Assembly (NCBI GenBank): GCA_947311845.1
Contig: CAMZMU010000035.1
Location: 5,432,344 to 5,496,343 of the forward strand
Direction of reading: 5' to 3'
DNA length: 64,000 nt
From: Poa pratensis
Taxonomy: Eukaryota > Streptophyta > Magnoliopsida > Poales > Poaceae
The notes under the pieces were generated by a model, which worked only from the letters and a program-made list of their open reading frames with translations, did no database searches and was not told the origin of the DNA. Position 1 is the first letter of the stretch, and the number at the start of each line of letters is the position of its first letter. The translations under genes and the position numbers were made by a program. This document shows positions 35,955-46,284 of this stretch, piece after piece.

Positions 35955-38900
35955 ATGAGAGGCTGTTTTTGGAATAGTGGTGGGTTTAGGGATACAGCTA
36001 AGCATGCTGTTGTGTCTGATGGGATTAAGGAATATAATTTAGATTTCTTTGCATCATAGAAACGGTAGAGATAATTTTTCCACTCCGTTTCTTAGGAATT
36101 TAGCCGGCGGTTTTGATTTCCTTTGGTTCTGCCTACCACCAATAGGGAGGTCGGGTGGAATACTTGTTGGTTTTAATTCTAATAGTATCACGGTCAAGAA
36201 CATCGAACCGGGAGAGAGATGTGTTAAGTTTCACTTACAATCGAAGAAAGATAGTTTTGAATGGTCACTAGTGGTAGTCTATGGAGCGGCTCAAGATGCC
36301 CAAAAGGGGGAATTCTTAGCTGAGTTAGTCCGCATTTGTGAAAATGAACAATTACCTCTTTTAGTAGGAGGTGACTTCAATATTATTAGAAGACAGAATG
36401 AGAAAAACAATGACAATTTCTGTACTAGATGGCCATTTATTTTTAATGCAATCATCGAAAGTCTAGATCTCCGAGAGATAGATTTGTCAGGGAGGCAATA
36501 TACTTGGGCAAATAGGAGAACTAATCCGACATATGAGAAGTTGGATAGAATATTAACAAGTGTGTCTTGGGAGCAGAAATTTCCGTTGGTAAATGTTAGG
36601 GCACTCACTAGGGCCGGATCAGATCACACACCCTTGCTTATTGACTCAGGAGAACAAGCTTTCTTGGGCAATAAAGCAAACTTTTCTTTCGAATTGGCTT
36701 GGTTAAAAAAGGAGGGTTTCTATGATATGGTCGCAAAGGAATGGGCCTCCATCACTATGGGGCGACCCCTTTGGAGGTATGGCAGAATAAAGTTCGCCAC
36801 CTTCGTGCTTTCTTAAGGGGGTGGGCTAAAAATCAAAGTAGTGTGTACAAAAAAGAAAAATCCCGGTTACTTCAAGTTGTTGAAACCTTGGATTTAAAAG
36901 CTGAAACAATTCCGTTAACGGAAACCGAAAGAGAAGCTATGAGAGAGGCTCTAGAAAAAGTGGCTGTTTTGAGAAGAGAGAAGAGTCCAAGTGGGCTCAA
37001 AGAGCTAAAGTTAAACATGTTCAAGAGGGAGGGAATAACACCAAGTATTTCCATCTTATCGCTAATGGAAAGCATAGAAGAAAACAGATCTTTCAACTAG
37101 AACAGGAGGAGGGCACATCTCGGGTCATGAAAATATCAAGAAATATATAACAGATTTCTATAAAAAGTTGTTTGGGGCATCGGCTACAAACAACTTCACC
37201 ATGGTGGAATCTGAAGTGTCGGATATTCCACAACTTTCAGTACAAGAAAATGAGATACTAGTGGCCGACTTTACTGAAAAGAAGTCAATGAAGCAATTAC
37301 GCAAATGAAGAAGAACAAAGCACCGGGACCAGACGGGTTCCCAGCTGAATTCTACCAAACGTTTTGGCCAATATTAAAAAATGATTTAATGAATTTGTTT
37401 GTAAGTTTTCAAAAAGGGGAACTTCCTTTATTTCACCTAAACTATGGAACAATCGTTTGCTGCCCAAAAAGGAGAACGCTGTACAGATTTAGCAGTACCG
37501 CCCCATTTGCTTACTAAACGTAAGCTTCAATTTTTTACAAAGGTGGGCACTAACGGTAATGGCCGTTGCACAAAAGGTAATACGGCCAACACAAATGGCA
37601 TTTATGCCGGGTAGAAATATACTAGAAGGGGTGCTTATTCTACACGAAACTATTCATGAACTTCATAGGAAGAAATTGGATGGTGTGCTTCTAAAACTAG
37701 ATTTTGAGAAAGCATATGATAAGGTAAAATGGCCCTTCTTACAACAAGTGATGCGAATGAAGGGCTTTGAGCCAAAATGGTGCCAATGGGTAAATGATTT
37801 TGTTACTAAGGGCAGTGTAGGTATAAAGGTAAATGATGATATAGGTCATTGTTTCCAAACTAGAAAAGGCTTAAGACAGGAGACCCGTTATCTCCGATTC
37901 TGTTTAATATTGTCGCAGACATGCTGGCCATAATAATAGCTAGAGCTAAAGAGGATGGTCAGGTAGAAGGTCTTATACCACATCTAGTCGATGGAGGTGT
38001 GTCCATTCTACAATATGCAGATGATACAATTCTCTTTATGTCTCATGATGTAGAAAAGGCACTAAATATGAAACTCATCTTATGTATGTTTGAACAATTA
38101 TCAGGATTGAAAATCAACTTCCATAAGAGTGAACTGTTCTGTTTTGGGCAAGCTAAAATTTGAAGATGAGTATAAAAATCTATTTGGATGTGACGCAGGT
38201 TCCTTACCATTTAGATATCTTGGAATCCCCATTCATTTCAGAAAGCTGAAAAATGGGGAATGGAAAGTAGTTGAAGACCGATTTGAGAAAAAATTAGCTA
38301 GTTGGGCGGGGAAGCTTTTATCATATGGTGACAGACTAATTTTGATAAATGCGGTCCTAACAAGTTTGCCGATGTTTATGCTATCTTTCTTTGAAATACC
38401 CAAAGGGGTACGGAAGAGAATGGATTTTTTTCGATCTAGATTTTTCTGGCAAAGTGATGGACATAAGAAAAAGTATAGACTTACTAAGTGGAACATTATT
38501 TGTAGGCCGAAAGAACAGGGAGGTCTGGGGGTAGAAGTTTTAGAAGCAAAAAACAAAATTCTCTTGTGTAAATGGTTTTCAAAAATCCTAACCGAGGATG
38601 GGGTTTGGCACGAACTGATTACAAACAAGTATTTGCAATCTAAAGCACTTTCTCAAGTGAAGGTTAAACCTTCAGATTCACCCTTTTGGAAGGGACTAAT
38701 GAAAGTTAAAAACGAGTTCTTCCAACGTGGTTCTTTCACTATCGGTAACGGGGAAAGTACCCAGTTTTGGGAAGATACTTGGCTAGGGGATAAGCCCCTT
38801 TCATGTCAATATCCGACCTTGTTTAACGTTGTACAGAGGAAAGAGACGTCCATAGCTTCGGTACTAGCTCATGCACCTCCTCTGAATTTAGTATTCAGAA

Positions 38901-39579
38901 GAACTCTAACGGATGAGAGGTGGAACCGGTGGCTGCACCTAGTAAGTAGATTAATGGACGTAAGACTCTCTGACTCGCCGGACGTGTTCAAATGGGGGTT
39001 AAGTATCTCCGGAAAATTTACGGTTAAATCGCTATATCTAGATTACTTGAGTGGTAATGTTAGATATCTACGCAAATATATTTGGAAACTGAAAGTACCA
39101 CTGAAAATAAAGATTTTCATGTGGTTTGTGCATCGGAGAGTCATTCTCACTAAAGATAACCTGCTGAAACGCAATTGAAATGGATGTAAAAAATGTTTTT
39201 TTGTGACAAAGATGAAACAATTCAACATCTTTTTATAGATTGTCCTTTGGCTAAGATGGTATGGCGTATTGTGCATATGGCTTTTAACATTACACTTCCA
39301 AAAAGTATTGCCAACTTTTTTGGTAGTTGGCTTAGAGGGGTGGACAAACAAGAGAAAGCACAAATTCGAGTGGGTTCTTGTGCTTTAATTTGGGCCATTT
39401 GGAACATACGCAATAACATTATCTTTAACAATGCAAGCCCTTCCTCCTTTTTGCAGGTAATTCCGATAGCTATTCATTCGATTCGTACGTGGTCTTACCT
39501 ACAAACAACGGACAAGCGGGCCGTTGTGGATATTGGGTGCAACCGTCTCCTTGCGGTAGTGCGGGACTTCTACACCTAG
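35955..39579 (+). pseudogene. LINE ORF2 (endonuclease-reverse transcriptase), broken
   Basis: The start MRGCFWNSGGFRD at 35955 is the usual opening of grass LINE ORF2. The endonuclease domain (36049-36816) keeps GGDFN and the SDHTPL signature. The reverse transcriptase region has APGPDGFPAEFY (37320), KLDFEKAYDKV (37700), KGLRQ (37870) and the catalytic YADD (38017). A zf-RVT domain (CDKDETIQHLFIDCPLA) ends the protein at 39579. Frameshifts or stops occur near 36048, 36800, 37100, 37500, 37875 (one G short in the GDP motif codons), 38150 and 39180. Catalytic residues are readable but the protein cannot be made intact. Confidence 0.85.
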
Positions 39580-40666
39580 TGCAGCTGGCGTTTTGATCTT
39601 AGGATAACTTGTTGATGATTAGCTTCACTATGTTATCTTGTCTGTTTAGATAGTTGATTCATGTATCGACTCTTTGTGACCCATAAACGTTTGTAAGACT
39701 TGAGCAATAAAATTAATAAAGGCTGCATGCATCAGTCGATGCAGAGGCTGGGGCGTAGCCTCCTTTTCTAAAAAAAAAGCGCCGAGGGGAGGAACGAGGG
39801 CTCGCCGTCGGCGATGCACGAGAGCAGCGCCAAGAAGGCGAGGCTGGATCTGCCCAACGGCCGCGTGAAGCAAGAGGTCGTCATCGTGCAGGAGCCCGCC
39901 GGAGGAGCAGGCGGCGTGGTCGTCGCCTCGGGGGTGGAGCTCACCGTGAAGCTCGACATGCGCGTGCTCCACTGCGCCCGCCCGTTCAAGCCTCCCGTCC
40001 TCCAGGTCCCTTCCCTCTTCCACATAAAGATCGTTTCTTTGCCCTCGATCTCTCGCCGACTCGTGCGTGCGCTGTGTGCAGTGCAACGGCGGGCACCTGG
40101 CGTGCGCTAGGTGCGTCGTCGCGCTCCCCGGCGTCGCGTGCCAGACGTGCGAGGACGGCGGCGGCGTCTTCGGCCCCTTCCCCGCGCTGGACGCGGTGGT
40201 GTCGTCGGCGAGGGTCACGTGCCCTCACGCTGGGTGCGGGCAGTACGTCGTATACCACGAGGCCGGCGAGCACCAGAGCGCCTGCGCGCACGCGCCGTGC
40301 CACTGCATGGAGCCCGGCTGCGTCGGCTTCGCGGGCACGCCAGCGGCGCTCGCGGGCCACCTCGCGACCGTCCACGCCGTGCCCATCCACGCCGTCAAGT
40401 ACGGCAAGGTGAACCGGTTCCAGGTGCCGGCGTCGGTGCGGCGGCTGCTGCTGGTGGCCGAGGACGACGCGCGCCTGCTGACCACGGGCGCGGTCGGCGA
40501 CGCCGGCGCCACCGCCGTGTCCGTTGTCTGCGTCCGGGCCAGCGCGGCGGCGCGGCCGAGGTTCACGTGCAAGATGAGCCGTCGTTCCTGGCGGTGCTTC
40601 TCAACGTTCGCATCGACGAGGTCTCTCCTTCCTGATGATTCCCCGTCCATGGAGGTGATCCTGTAA

Positions 40667-42180
40667 CGATTATGCAGCCGGGCTAGTGCATTGCAGATTC
40701 AGCCGTTAACTTCAGACTTAACTGTCGTTCTAGTTAATTTCAGACTTACTGCCCACCGTCATGTTCTTTCTGAGCTAGTACTTTAACTTAATTATTATTA
40801 CTCCAGGCACTTCATTTGCACGTGTTATACTTTGTGATGGATGAATGAATGGTGTCCATTGTTACAAAAGTGTATAAGGTTGTTGAGCTCAAAATTGCAG
40901 TCTCAAGTTTTAGTTCTCACCTTTGAGTGTTCTTTGTTTGAAACACTCACCACATTTATTCTCTTACCTGGACGAAGATACTTACTTTCTCCTTTCTTAT
41001 AGAAATATCGAATCATATCTTTGTCATAAATTTTAAATGTAATCTTCCCTTCAGAGCAATCAATAGCTTCTTCTGTTGTCTTCCGAGAATAGTAGATAAT
41101 TTATCATCTTCACCAAACATCAAGTACAACAAAATCAATTGAGATAACACGCTTGTCAAGTCTGAGAAGTAAATTTTCGATAACTCCTATAGGTTTCTTG
41201 GTAGATTTATCAGCCATATGCAAAGTCATCGTACTAGAAGAATATTCTTCCAGCTTAAGTTTTTTATATAAAAAAAGTCATAATATTTACCCCAGCTCCT
41301 AAATCACGAAGAGCATTATGAATTTCATTTTTAAAAATAACACATGGTAATATGGTATAGTAGGTATACCACGATCTTGTTGTTTAGTTGGAGGCTTAAA
41401 TCACAGAGAGCATTGTGATCCTGTAGGAGGTTTCATGCGTCTTCATGCGTAACGATTATGCAGTTCGTCGTGCTAGTGCAATTCAGATTCATAACTTTCA
41501 GAATTAACTGTCAAGGCAGCTGCTGCATGCTACTCAGACTGTTGCGCACTGTGATGTTATTTCTCAGCTGCTTTAACTTAATTACTCCATTGCGCACTGT
41601 TGGCATTTCATTTGCGATGGATGAATGAATTATGTCCATTGTTAAGAAAATGTTTAAGGTTGATAAGCTCAAACTTATGGTTCTCAAGTTTTAGTTTTCA
41701 CCTTTGAGTGTTCTTTGTCTGAAACACTCACCACATTTATTCTCTTGCCTGGTTAGATACTTACTTTCTCATTTCTTCAGACCATATCGATTTATTTCTT
41801 CGTCATAATCTTTAAATGCAATCTTCCCTTCAGAGCAATCTGTGTTAAGAAAAGGTCCTCCAAACATAATAGATAATTTATAATCTTCGGAACATCAAGT
41901 ATAATGAAATAAGTTGGGATAACATGCTTGTCAAGTTTAAGAAGAACATTTTCGAGAATTCCTATAGGTTTCTTGATAGATTTATCTGCCATTTTCATAG
42001 TAATCGTAGTAGAAGAATATTATCCTAGCTTAAGTTTTTTTATATAAAAAAGAAAAAGACATAACACCTACCCCTGCTCCTAAATCACAATGAGCATTAT
42101 GAATTTCAGTTTTAAAAATAACACATGATATAGTAGTAGATATACGACGATCTTCTTATTTACTCAGTGGCTTACTTTCA
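40667..42180. repeat. Two copies of the duplicated SINA 3' flank
   Basis: 40667-41390 and 41415-42180 both match 17850-18510 ('gtgatggatgaatgaat', 'tgttctttgt-tgaaacactcaccacatttat', 'aatcttcccttcagag'). The second copy begins with 'gatcctgtaggaggtttcatgcgt', the sequence that follows the SINA stop region, but has no SINA coding sequence before it. It therefore marks a further copy whose gene body has been deleted. Confidence 0.75.
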
Positions 42181-42750
42181 GTTGGATAACTTATTACTAC
42201 ACCCACTGTTTCAGTAAGGTCAATTCTTCTTTTGTTTATTTAAATATCTCTTAGAAAAATTTTTATGAGTGGGAACTTGTATGACATTAGGTGCAGATAT
42301 TTCAAACTTTGGATTTTGCAATGCTTGTAAGAAGGATTTATATAAGTCATCATTACTTCTGCCTTAACGATGAGGATAAGGCATAGTGATTTCTTTACAT
42401 TCGTTTTTTCTTTCATTTTGGGCGGAGGATCTGACTTGTCACGCGATTTCTTGCTTTGTCGAGCTTATTTTTTATAGCCTTCTCTTTAGCAACTTCTTCT
42501 TATTCTTCACGGCTAACCTCATCATCTTTCTCTTCTTCGCTCATCTCCTTTCCTTCTCTCCTTTTTCTAGCTCGATCTTCTTCCCACAAATCTGGACCTC
42601 GTTCTCCTTGAGTAACTTTGTTTAAGTCACCTTGTTTTGATTACATTGAAATGTCTAAAAAAAATACTAACTCATCTTCTAGTTAATAAATTTCAAAAGT
42701 ATCAAATTCAATATTACCAAGTGTTTCAGTCGGAACACCATTCTTTTTTA
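40930..42750 (-). mobile_element. Ty3/gypsy (Athila-like) debris
   Basis: Minus-strand frames at 41792-41998 (MADKSIKKPIGILENVLLKLD, then IILDVP) and around 41290-41320 (an LRDLGAGVNIM-like protease motif) match the gag-protease junction of Athila-type gypsy elements. Further along (42200-42750) the minus strand looks like degraded gag. Everything is broken by stops. Confidence 0.55.
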
Positions 42751-42889
42751 TAATCTCATTAAATTCCTTCTGCTCAAAATCAATGAGATGGAAATTCCTT
42801 GGAGTTTTCGTCGTACCATTGGAGTTGCCCTCAGCCCATCGAAATATTCATCCACTGACACATCACATATGAGTTCCAAGGAAAACAAC

Positions 42890-43030
42890 AGGAAATATCA
42901 CCTTGATCATGTACATTATGTGCTACTATTAGTATTTGGGAGAAATTCCTTTTGCTATTCCTCCCAATAACAATCAAAAAATCATCCACATCGATCTTCT
43001 CTTAAAAAAGAGAAGAGGAATCCGTCCAAA
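42890..43030. other. Fragment of the SINA copy 5 intron family
   Basis: 'caccttgatcatgtacatta...gtgctac' and 'cccaataacaatcaaaaaatcatccacatcgatct' match the intron of copy 5 (about 25320-25370 and 26340-26460). There is no exon beside it. The surrounding 43030-43330 is AT-rich with no gene. Confidence 0.55.
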
Positions 43031-43339
43031 AATTAAGCATGGTCGACAAACTACTTTTTTTGGACATTCAAATTCTCAATGGTTTCAGCACACACGATAT
43101 GAAGAGCCAAGACACACGAAATGCAAAAATGGTGTGGACAATAACTAACGAAAACAGTTGAAACACAAAATCAACCATTCGTAACAGAGAAGCTTAACAA
43201 CTACAACATTTTAAACATTTGAAGTGTATTAGAAAAAGGTCGAAAAGGCGAGAAATAGTAAAATAACATTTACGTCCGAATTAGCCCAAAGTGTTCATTT
43301 GTTGTAGAGTTGGCATTCATGGTTTAAATCTTTGCCTGT

Positions 43340-43435
43340 GAACATCTATTCCGAACTATTTGCACAATTGTTATGTGTATTAATAAAAACGGCCGTGTGC
43401 ATCCAGAGGCTGGGGTAAAACCTCAGTTTTTTAAC
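43340..43435 (+). mobile_element. 5'-truncated LINE tail
   Basis: 'aataaaaacggccgtgtgcatccagaggctggggtaaaacctcagtttttt' is a diverged version of the 3' end of the LINE at 39710-39778. Only the last 100 bp or so are present. Confidence 0.55.
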
Positions 43436-43653
43436 AAACGTATTGTCCCAAACCATTCTACAACTCAATATGAAAAATCGAATGGTTTGTAATCTTCCAA
43501 ACAAACTACAGTTTTTTCTCTAAAGAAAATAATTATCCCAAATTCCTACAAGGCCGTAAAAAACCTCGTAAATAAAGTGATGACAACGACACCAGTCATG
43601 CAACATTTTCTTTACCCTATATGCTTGACCAACAAATAGTCTTGTTCAAGATC

Positions 43654-44424
43654 GGGGGAGGCTAGTCTTCGCACGTGCGAGCGGCTCGCACGGTTTTGTC
43701 GTTTTGTGCCAGGAACCATGACCACCGGAAGAAGGCCACCGGAAGAGGAAGACGGCAGCGGCGCTGCTCCCCCGACCTGCACCCTCCCTCGATAAGATTC
43801 CTCCTCGCCGTAGCCGCCTCCGCCGCGGCCAGCCGCGGCTCCGGCGACTCCGGCTCGGCTGACCGTCGTCGTCGCCGGAGAAGAAAACCACGGCGGCGTT
43901 CCATCGATCCCCCCCCCCCCCCCCCCCCAACCTGCACCCTCCCTCGATAAGGTTCGTCCTCGCCGTCGCCGCCTCCGCCAGCCACGGGTCCGGTGACTCC
44001 GGCTCGGCTGGCTGTCGTCGTCGCCGGAGAAGAAGACCACGGCGGCGTTCCATCGACTCCCCCCCCCCCCCCCTCGACCTGCACCCTCCCTCGATAAGGT
44101 TCGTCCTTGCCGTCGCCGCCTCCATCGCGGCCAGCCGCGGCTCCGGTGACTCCGGCTCGGCTGGCCGTCGTCGTCGCTGGAGAAGAAGACCACGGCGGCG
44201 TTCCATCGATTCCCCCTAACCTGCACCCTCCCTCGATAAGGTTCCTCCTCGCCGTCGCCGCCTCCGTCGCGGCCAGCCGTGGCTCCGGCGACTCCGGCTC
44301 GGCTGGCCGTCGTCGGAGAGGAAGATGGTGGCGGCGGCGGCGTTCCTTCGGTCCCACACCTGATAAGGCGTTGACTGGGTCGACGCTTCGTGCGAGCGCT
44401 CGCACGCGCAAACAAGAGTGAACC
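43654..44424. mobile_element. GC-rich TIR element (Mutator-like) in the SINA copy 7 promoter
   Basis: TGTTCAAGATC occurs at 43643-43653 and 44425-44435, directly flanking this segment; 9-11 bp duplications are typical of Mutator-like elements. Just inside lie inverted CGCACGTGCGAGCGGCTCGCAC (43670-43691) and CGTGCGAGCGCTCGCACGCG (44389-44408), imperfect terminal inverted repeats that are themselves palindromic. The paralogous leaders of copies 4 and 6 run from 'atgcttgaccaac' to 'caaaagttcagcag' without this insert. No transposase is present. Confidence 0.6.
43775..44350. repeat. About 150-bp tandem repeat, four copies
   Basis: 'acctgcaccctccctcgata' starts copies at 43775, 43930, 44077 and 44219 (spacings 155, 147 and 142 bp). 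Length differences come mainly from poly(C) tracts (near 43911-43928 and 44059-44073). The copies are alike enough to give long open frames on the minus strand that encode low-complexity sequence and are not considered genes. Confidence 0.85.
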
Positions 44425-44621
44425 TGTTCAAGATCATTCAACGAATCGTACATTCAAAAGTTCAGCAGATACCACCAACAGAGAGGCAGAGAGGTTCCAA
44501 TCCCACACTCACAACTCTTGTTCATTGGAAGGTACATGCTCTACTCACCAAAGCTCTTGCCTTTCACAAACTCTATTTTCTCCATCGATTTGAGCTTGGG
44601 TTCTATCTGTTGCAAGGCAGG

Positions 44622-45680
44622 ATGATGCAGGGTGCTAGCAACGAGGGGAGGAACGAGGGCTCGCCGTGGGCGATGGACGAGAGCAGCGCCAAGAAGGCCA
44701 GGCTGGATCTGCCCAACGGCCGCGTGAAGCAAGAGGTCGTCGTCGTGCAGGAGCCCGCCGGAGGAGCAGGCGGCGTGGTCGTCGCGGCGGAGTACGCCTC
44801 GGGGGTGGAGCTCACCGTGAAGCTCGACGTGCGCGTGCTCCACTGCCCGCTCTGCTCCCGTCCTCCAGGTCCCTTTTCCTTTCTCTTCTTCCGATTCTTC
44901 CGGGCAAAGCTGCGATTTTTCTTGTTCCAAACTCTTCCCATTTGTGTGCAGTGCAACGGCGGGCACCTGGCGTGCGGCGGCTGCGTGGCCGCGCTCCCCG
45001 GCGGCCGGTGCGAGGCGTGCGAGGACGGCGACGGCTTCTTCGGCCCCTGCCCGGCCCTGGACGCGGTGGTGTCGTCGGCGCGGGTCGCGTGCCCCCACGA
45101 AGGGTGCGGGCGGTACGTCGTCTACCACGAGGCCGGCGAGCACCAGGGCGCCTGCCCGCACGCGCCGTGCCACTGTATGGAGCTCGGCTGCGCCGGCTTC
45201 GCGGCCTCGCCGGCGGCGCTCGCGGGCCACCTCGCGACCGTCCACGCCGTGCCCATCCACGCCATCAAGTACGGCGCGGTGAGGCGGCTGACGGTGCCGG
45301 CGGCGGCGTCCGTCCCGCGGCTGCTGCTCGTGTGCGAGGACGACGCGCGCGTGTTCCTTCTGACCGTGGGCGCGCTCGGCGGCGCCGGCGCCACCGCCGT
45401 GTCCGTGGTCTGCGTTCGGGCCAGCGCGTCGGCGCGGCCGAGGTTCACGTGCAAGATGTGGGCGAACCGTGAGCCAGCGCCCGGCGGCAAGGCGGACGTG
45501 GTCCTGGTGGAGATGCAGATGCGGAGCAGCACGTCGCCCGGCAAGGTGGTGGCCACGGACGAGCCAACGTTCCTGGTGGTGCCGCCGGCGTATCTGGTCC
45601 CAGGTGCAGGCGACGGGGCGTCGTCCATGGAGATGGCTCTCAGCGTCCGCATCGACAAGGTCTCCCCCTGGTCGTGCTGA
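44622..45680 (+). CDS. SINA-like copy 7, frame kept only with intron retained
   Basis: The most complete member of the plus-strand subfamily. The ATG at 44622 follows the leader shared with copies 4 and 6. Relative to copies 4 and 6, exon 1 lacks 17 bp between two TCCCG repeats (near 44860), removing the PFKPP part of the RING and shifting the frame. The 83-bp intron (44869..44951, GTCCCT...GTGCAG) has no stop and restores the frame if not spliced, giving 352 residues with a 29-residue hydrophobic insert between CPLC and CNGGH. If spliced as in its paralogues, the protein would terminate out of frame. The rest is intact: CGGC, CEAC, SIAH finger (CPHEGCGRYVVYHE, APCHCMELGC), full TRAF-like domain ending VRIDKVSPWSC. 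The N-terminus has KKARLDL and VKQE. A functional RING is doubtful. Confidence 0.7.
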   Translation: MMQGASNEGRNEGSPWAMDESSAKKARLDLPNGRVKQEVVVVQEPAGGAGGVVVAAEYASGVELTVKLDVRVLHCPLCSRPPGPFSFLFFRFFRAKLRFFLFQTLPICVQCNGGHLACGGCVAALPGGRCEACEDGDGFFGPCPALDAVVSSARVACPHEGCGRYVVYHEAGEHQGACPHAPCHCMELGCAGFAASPAALAGHLATVHAVPIHAIKYGAVRRLTVPAAASVPRLLLVCEDDARVFLLTVGALGGAGATAVSVVCVRASASARPRFTCKMWANREPAPGGKADVVLVEMQMRSSTSPGKVVATDEPTFLVVPPAYLVPGAGDGASSMEMALSVRIDKVSPWSC

Positions 45681-46279
45681 TCCTGCCGGCCTGGTACGTC
45701 TTCATGGGGGAAACGACCAGGGCAAGTTCGTCGTGCATTGCAAATTCTGGGAGTTGTTACTAGATGAGTGTTAGATCTGTCTAGATCGTTAGGACAAGCT
45801 TTACTGAACTTAAGTGTCATTCTACTAGTGTTTTATGAAGGCAGATGCCACTCCTGTTAAGGCATGAACTCTGACCATTGCCACTACTTAAACCTCTCCA
45901 AGCATTTTCCATTTTGCACTCTGTGATGAATGTATGGGGCCTTGATCTTAATTTAAAGCTAGATCGATATTTCTACAAGTACTATGCAGTTTGAAATTAA
46001 CTGGCATTCTACTAGGGGTGTTTAACTGTCATTATGTCATTCTACATGGGCAGATGCTGCATGCCAATTGCCAATCCTGTTAAGGCATTCACTCTGAGAT
46101 TATGTAATGTTCATGTTAAGATTCTGTAATCGCTGCTACTTAACCTACTACAAGCACTTGACTCTATCTGCTCCTGTTTCGACGACTGATGCTCATGTTA
46201 AGAATTGTATGGTGGCTTCAACTTAACACGATGTCAAGAGATATCTTTATTTTCAGCTGGCCAATCTTTCTTTCTTGAT
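45681..46279. other. 3' flank of SINA copy 7
   Basis: No gene recognised. Contains small internal similarities ('cattctactag', 'aaggcagatgc', 'tgttaaggcat' each at least twice), suggesting a diverged duplication of about 200 bp. Ends at the gypsy target site GTTCC (46280-46284). Confidence 0.5.
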
Positions 46280-46284
46280 GTTCC

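Larger units (their letters stand above)
32216..39778 (+). mobile_element. LINE (L1-type non-LTR retrotransposon)
   Basis: A long element with ORF1 (zinc knuckles), ORF2 (endonuclease and reverse transcriptase), and a 3' end 'gcagaggctggggcgtagcctccttttct' followed by poly(A) at 39770-39778. It sits inside exon 1 of SINA-like copy 6. The left edge is fixed only by where similarity to the copy 4 leader stops; 'gggagggagga' on the left and 'gaggggagga' on the right may be the target duplication. Several frameshifts break both ORFs, so it is inactive although nearly full length. Confidence 0.85.
32193..40666 (+). pseudogene. SINA-like copy 6, split by a LINE and further deleted
   Basis: The leader and first codons (ATGATGCAGGGTGGTAG, from 32193) match copies 4 and 7, then stop near 32216. 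The rest of exon 1 resumes at 39779 ('gaggggaggaacgagggctcg'), right after a LINE poly(A) tract, and ends at 40005 (TCCAG|GTCCC). Exon 2 begins at 40082. Besides the 7.5 kb insertion, a 9-bp loss turns the first RING CxxC into a lone cysteine (HCAR). Later an in-frame-looking join (TCKM to SRRSW, about 40575) skips the region present as 17650-17763 in copy 3 and changes the frame, giving a false C-terminus to 40666. The SIAH finger (CPHAGCG, APCHCMEPGC) is still readable. Clearly a pseudogene. Confidence 0.85.

Noticed and set aside
43612..44453. Long overlapping minus-strand open frames rich in Gly, Arg and Pro
   Set aside because: They are by-products of the GC-rich 150-bp tandem repeat and contain no recognisable domain.
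44418..44621. Upstream extension of the SINA copy 7 frame
   Set aside because: This segment is the leader shared with copies 4 and 6, where it is not in frame; the ATG at 44622 is conserved.
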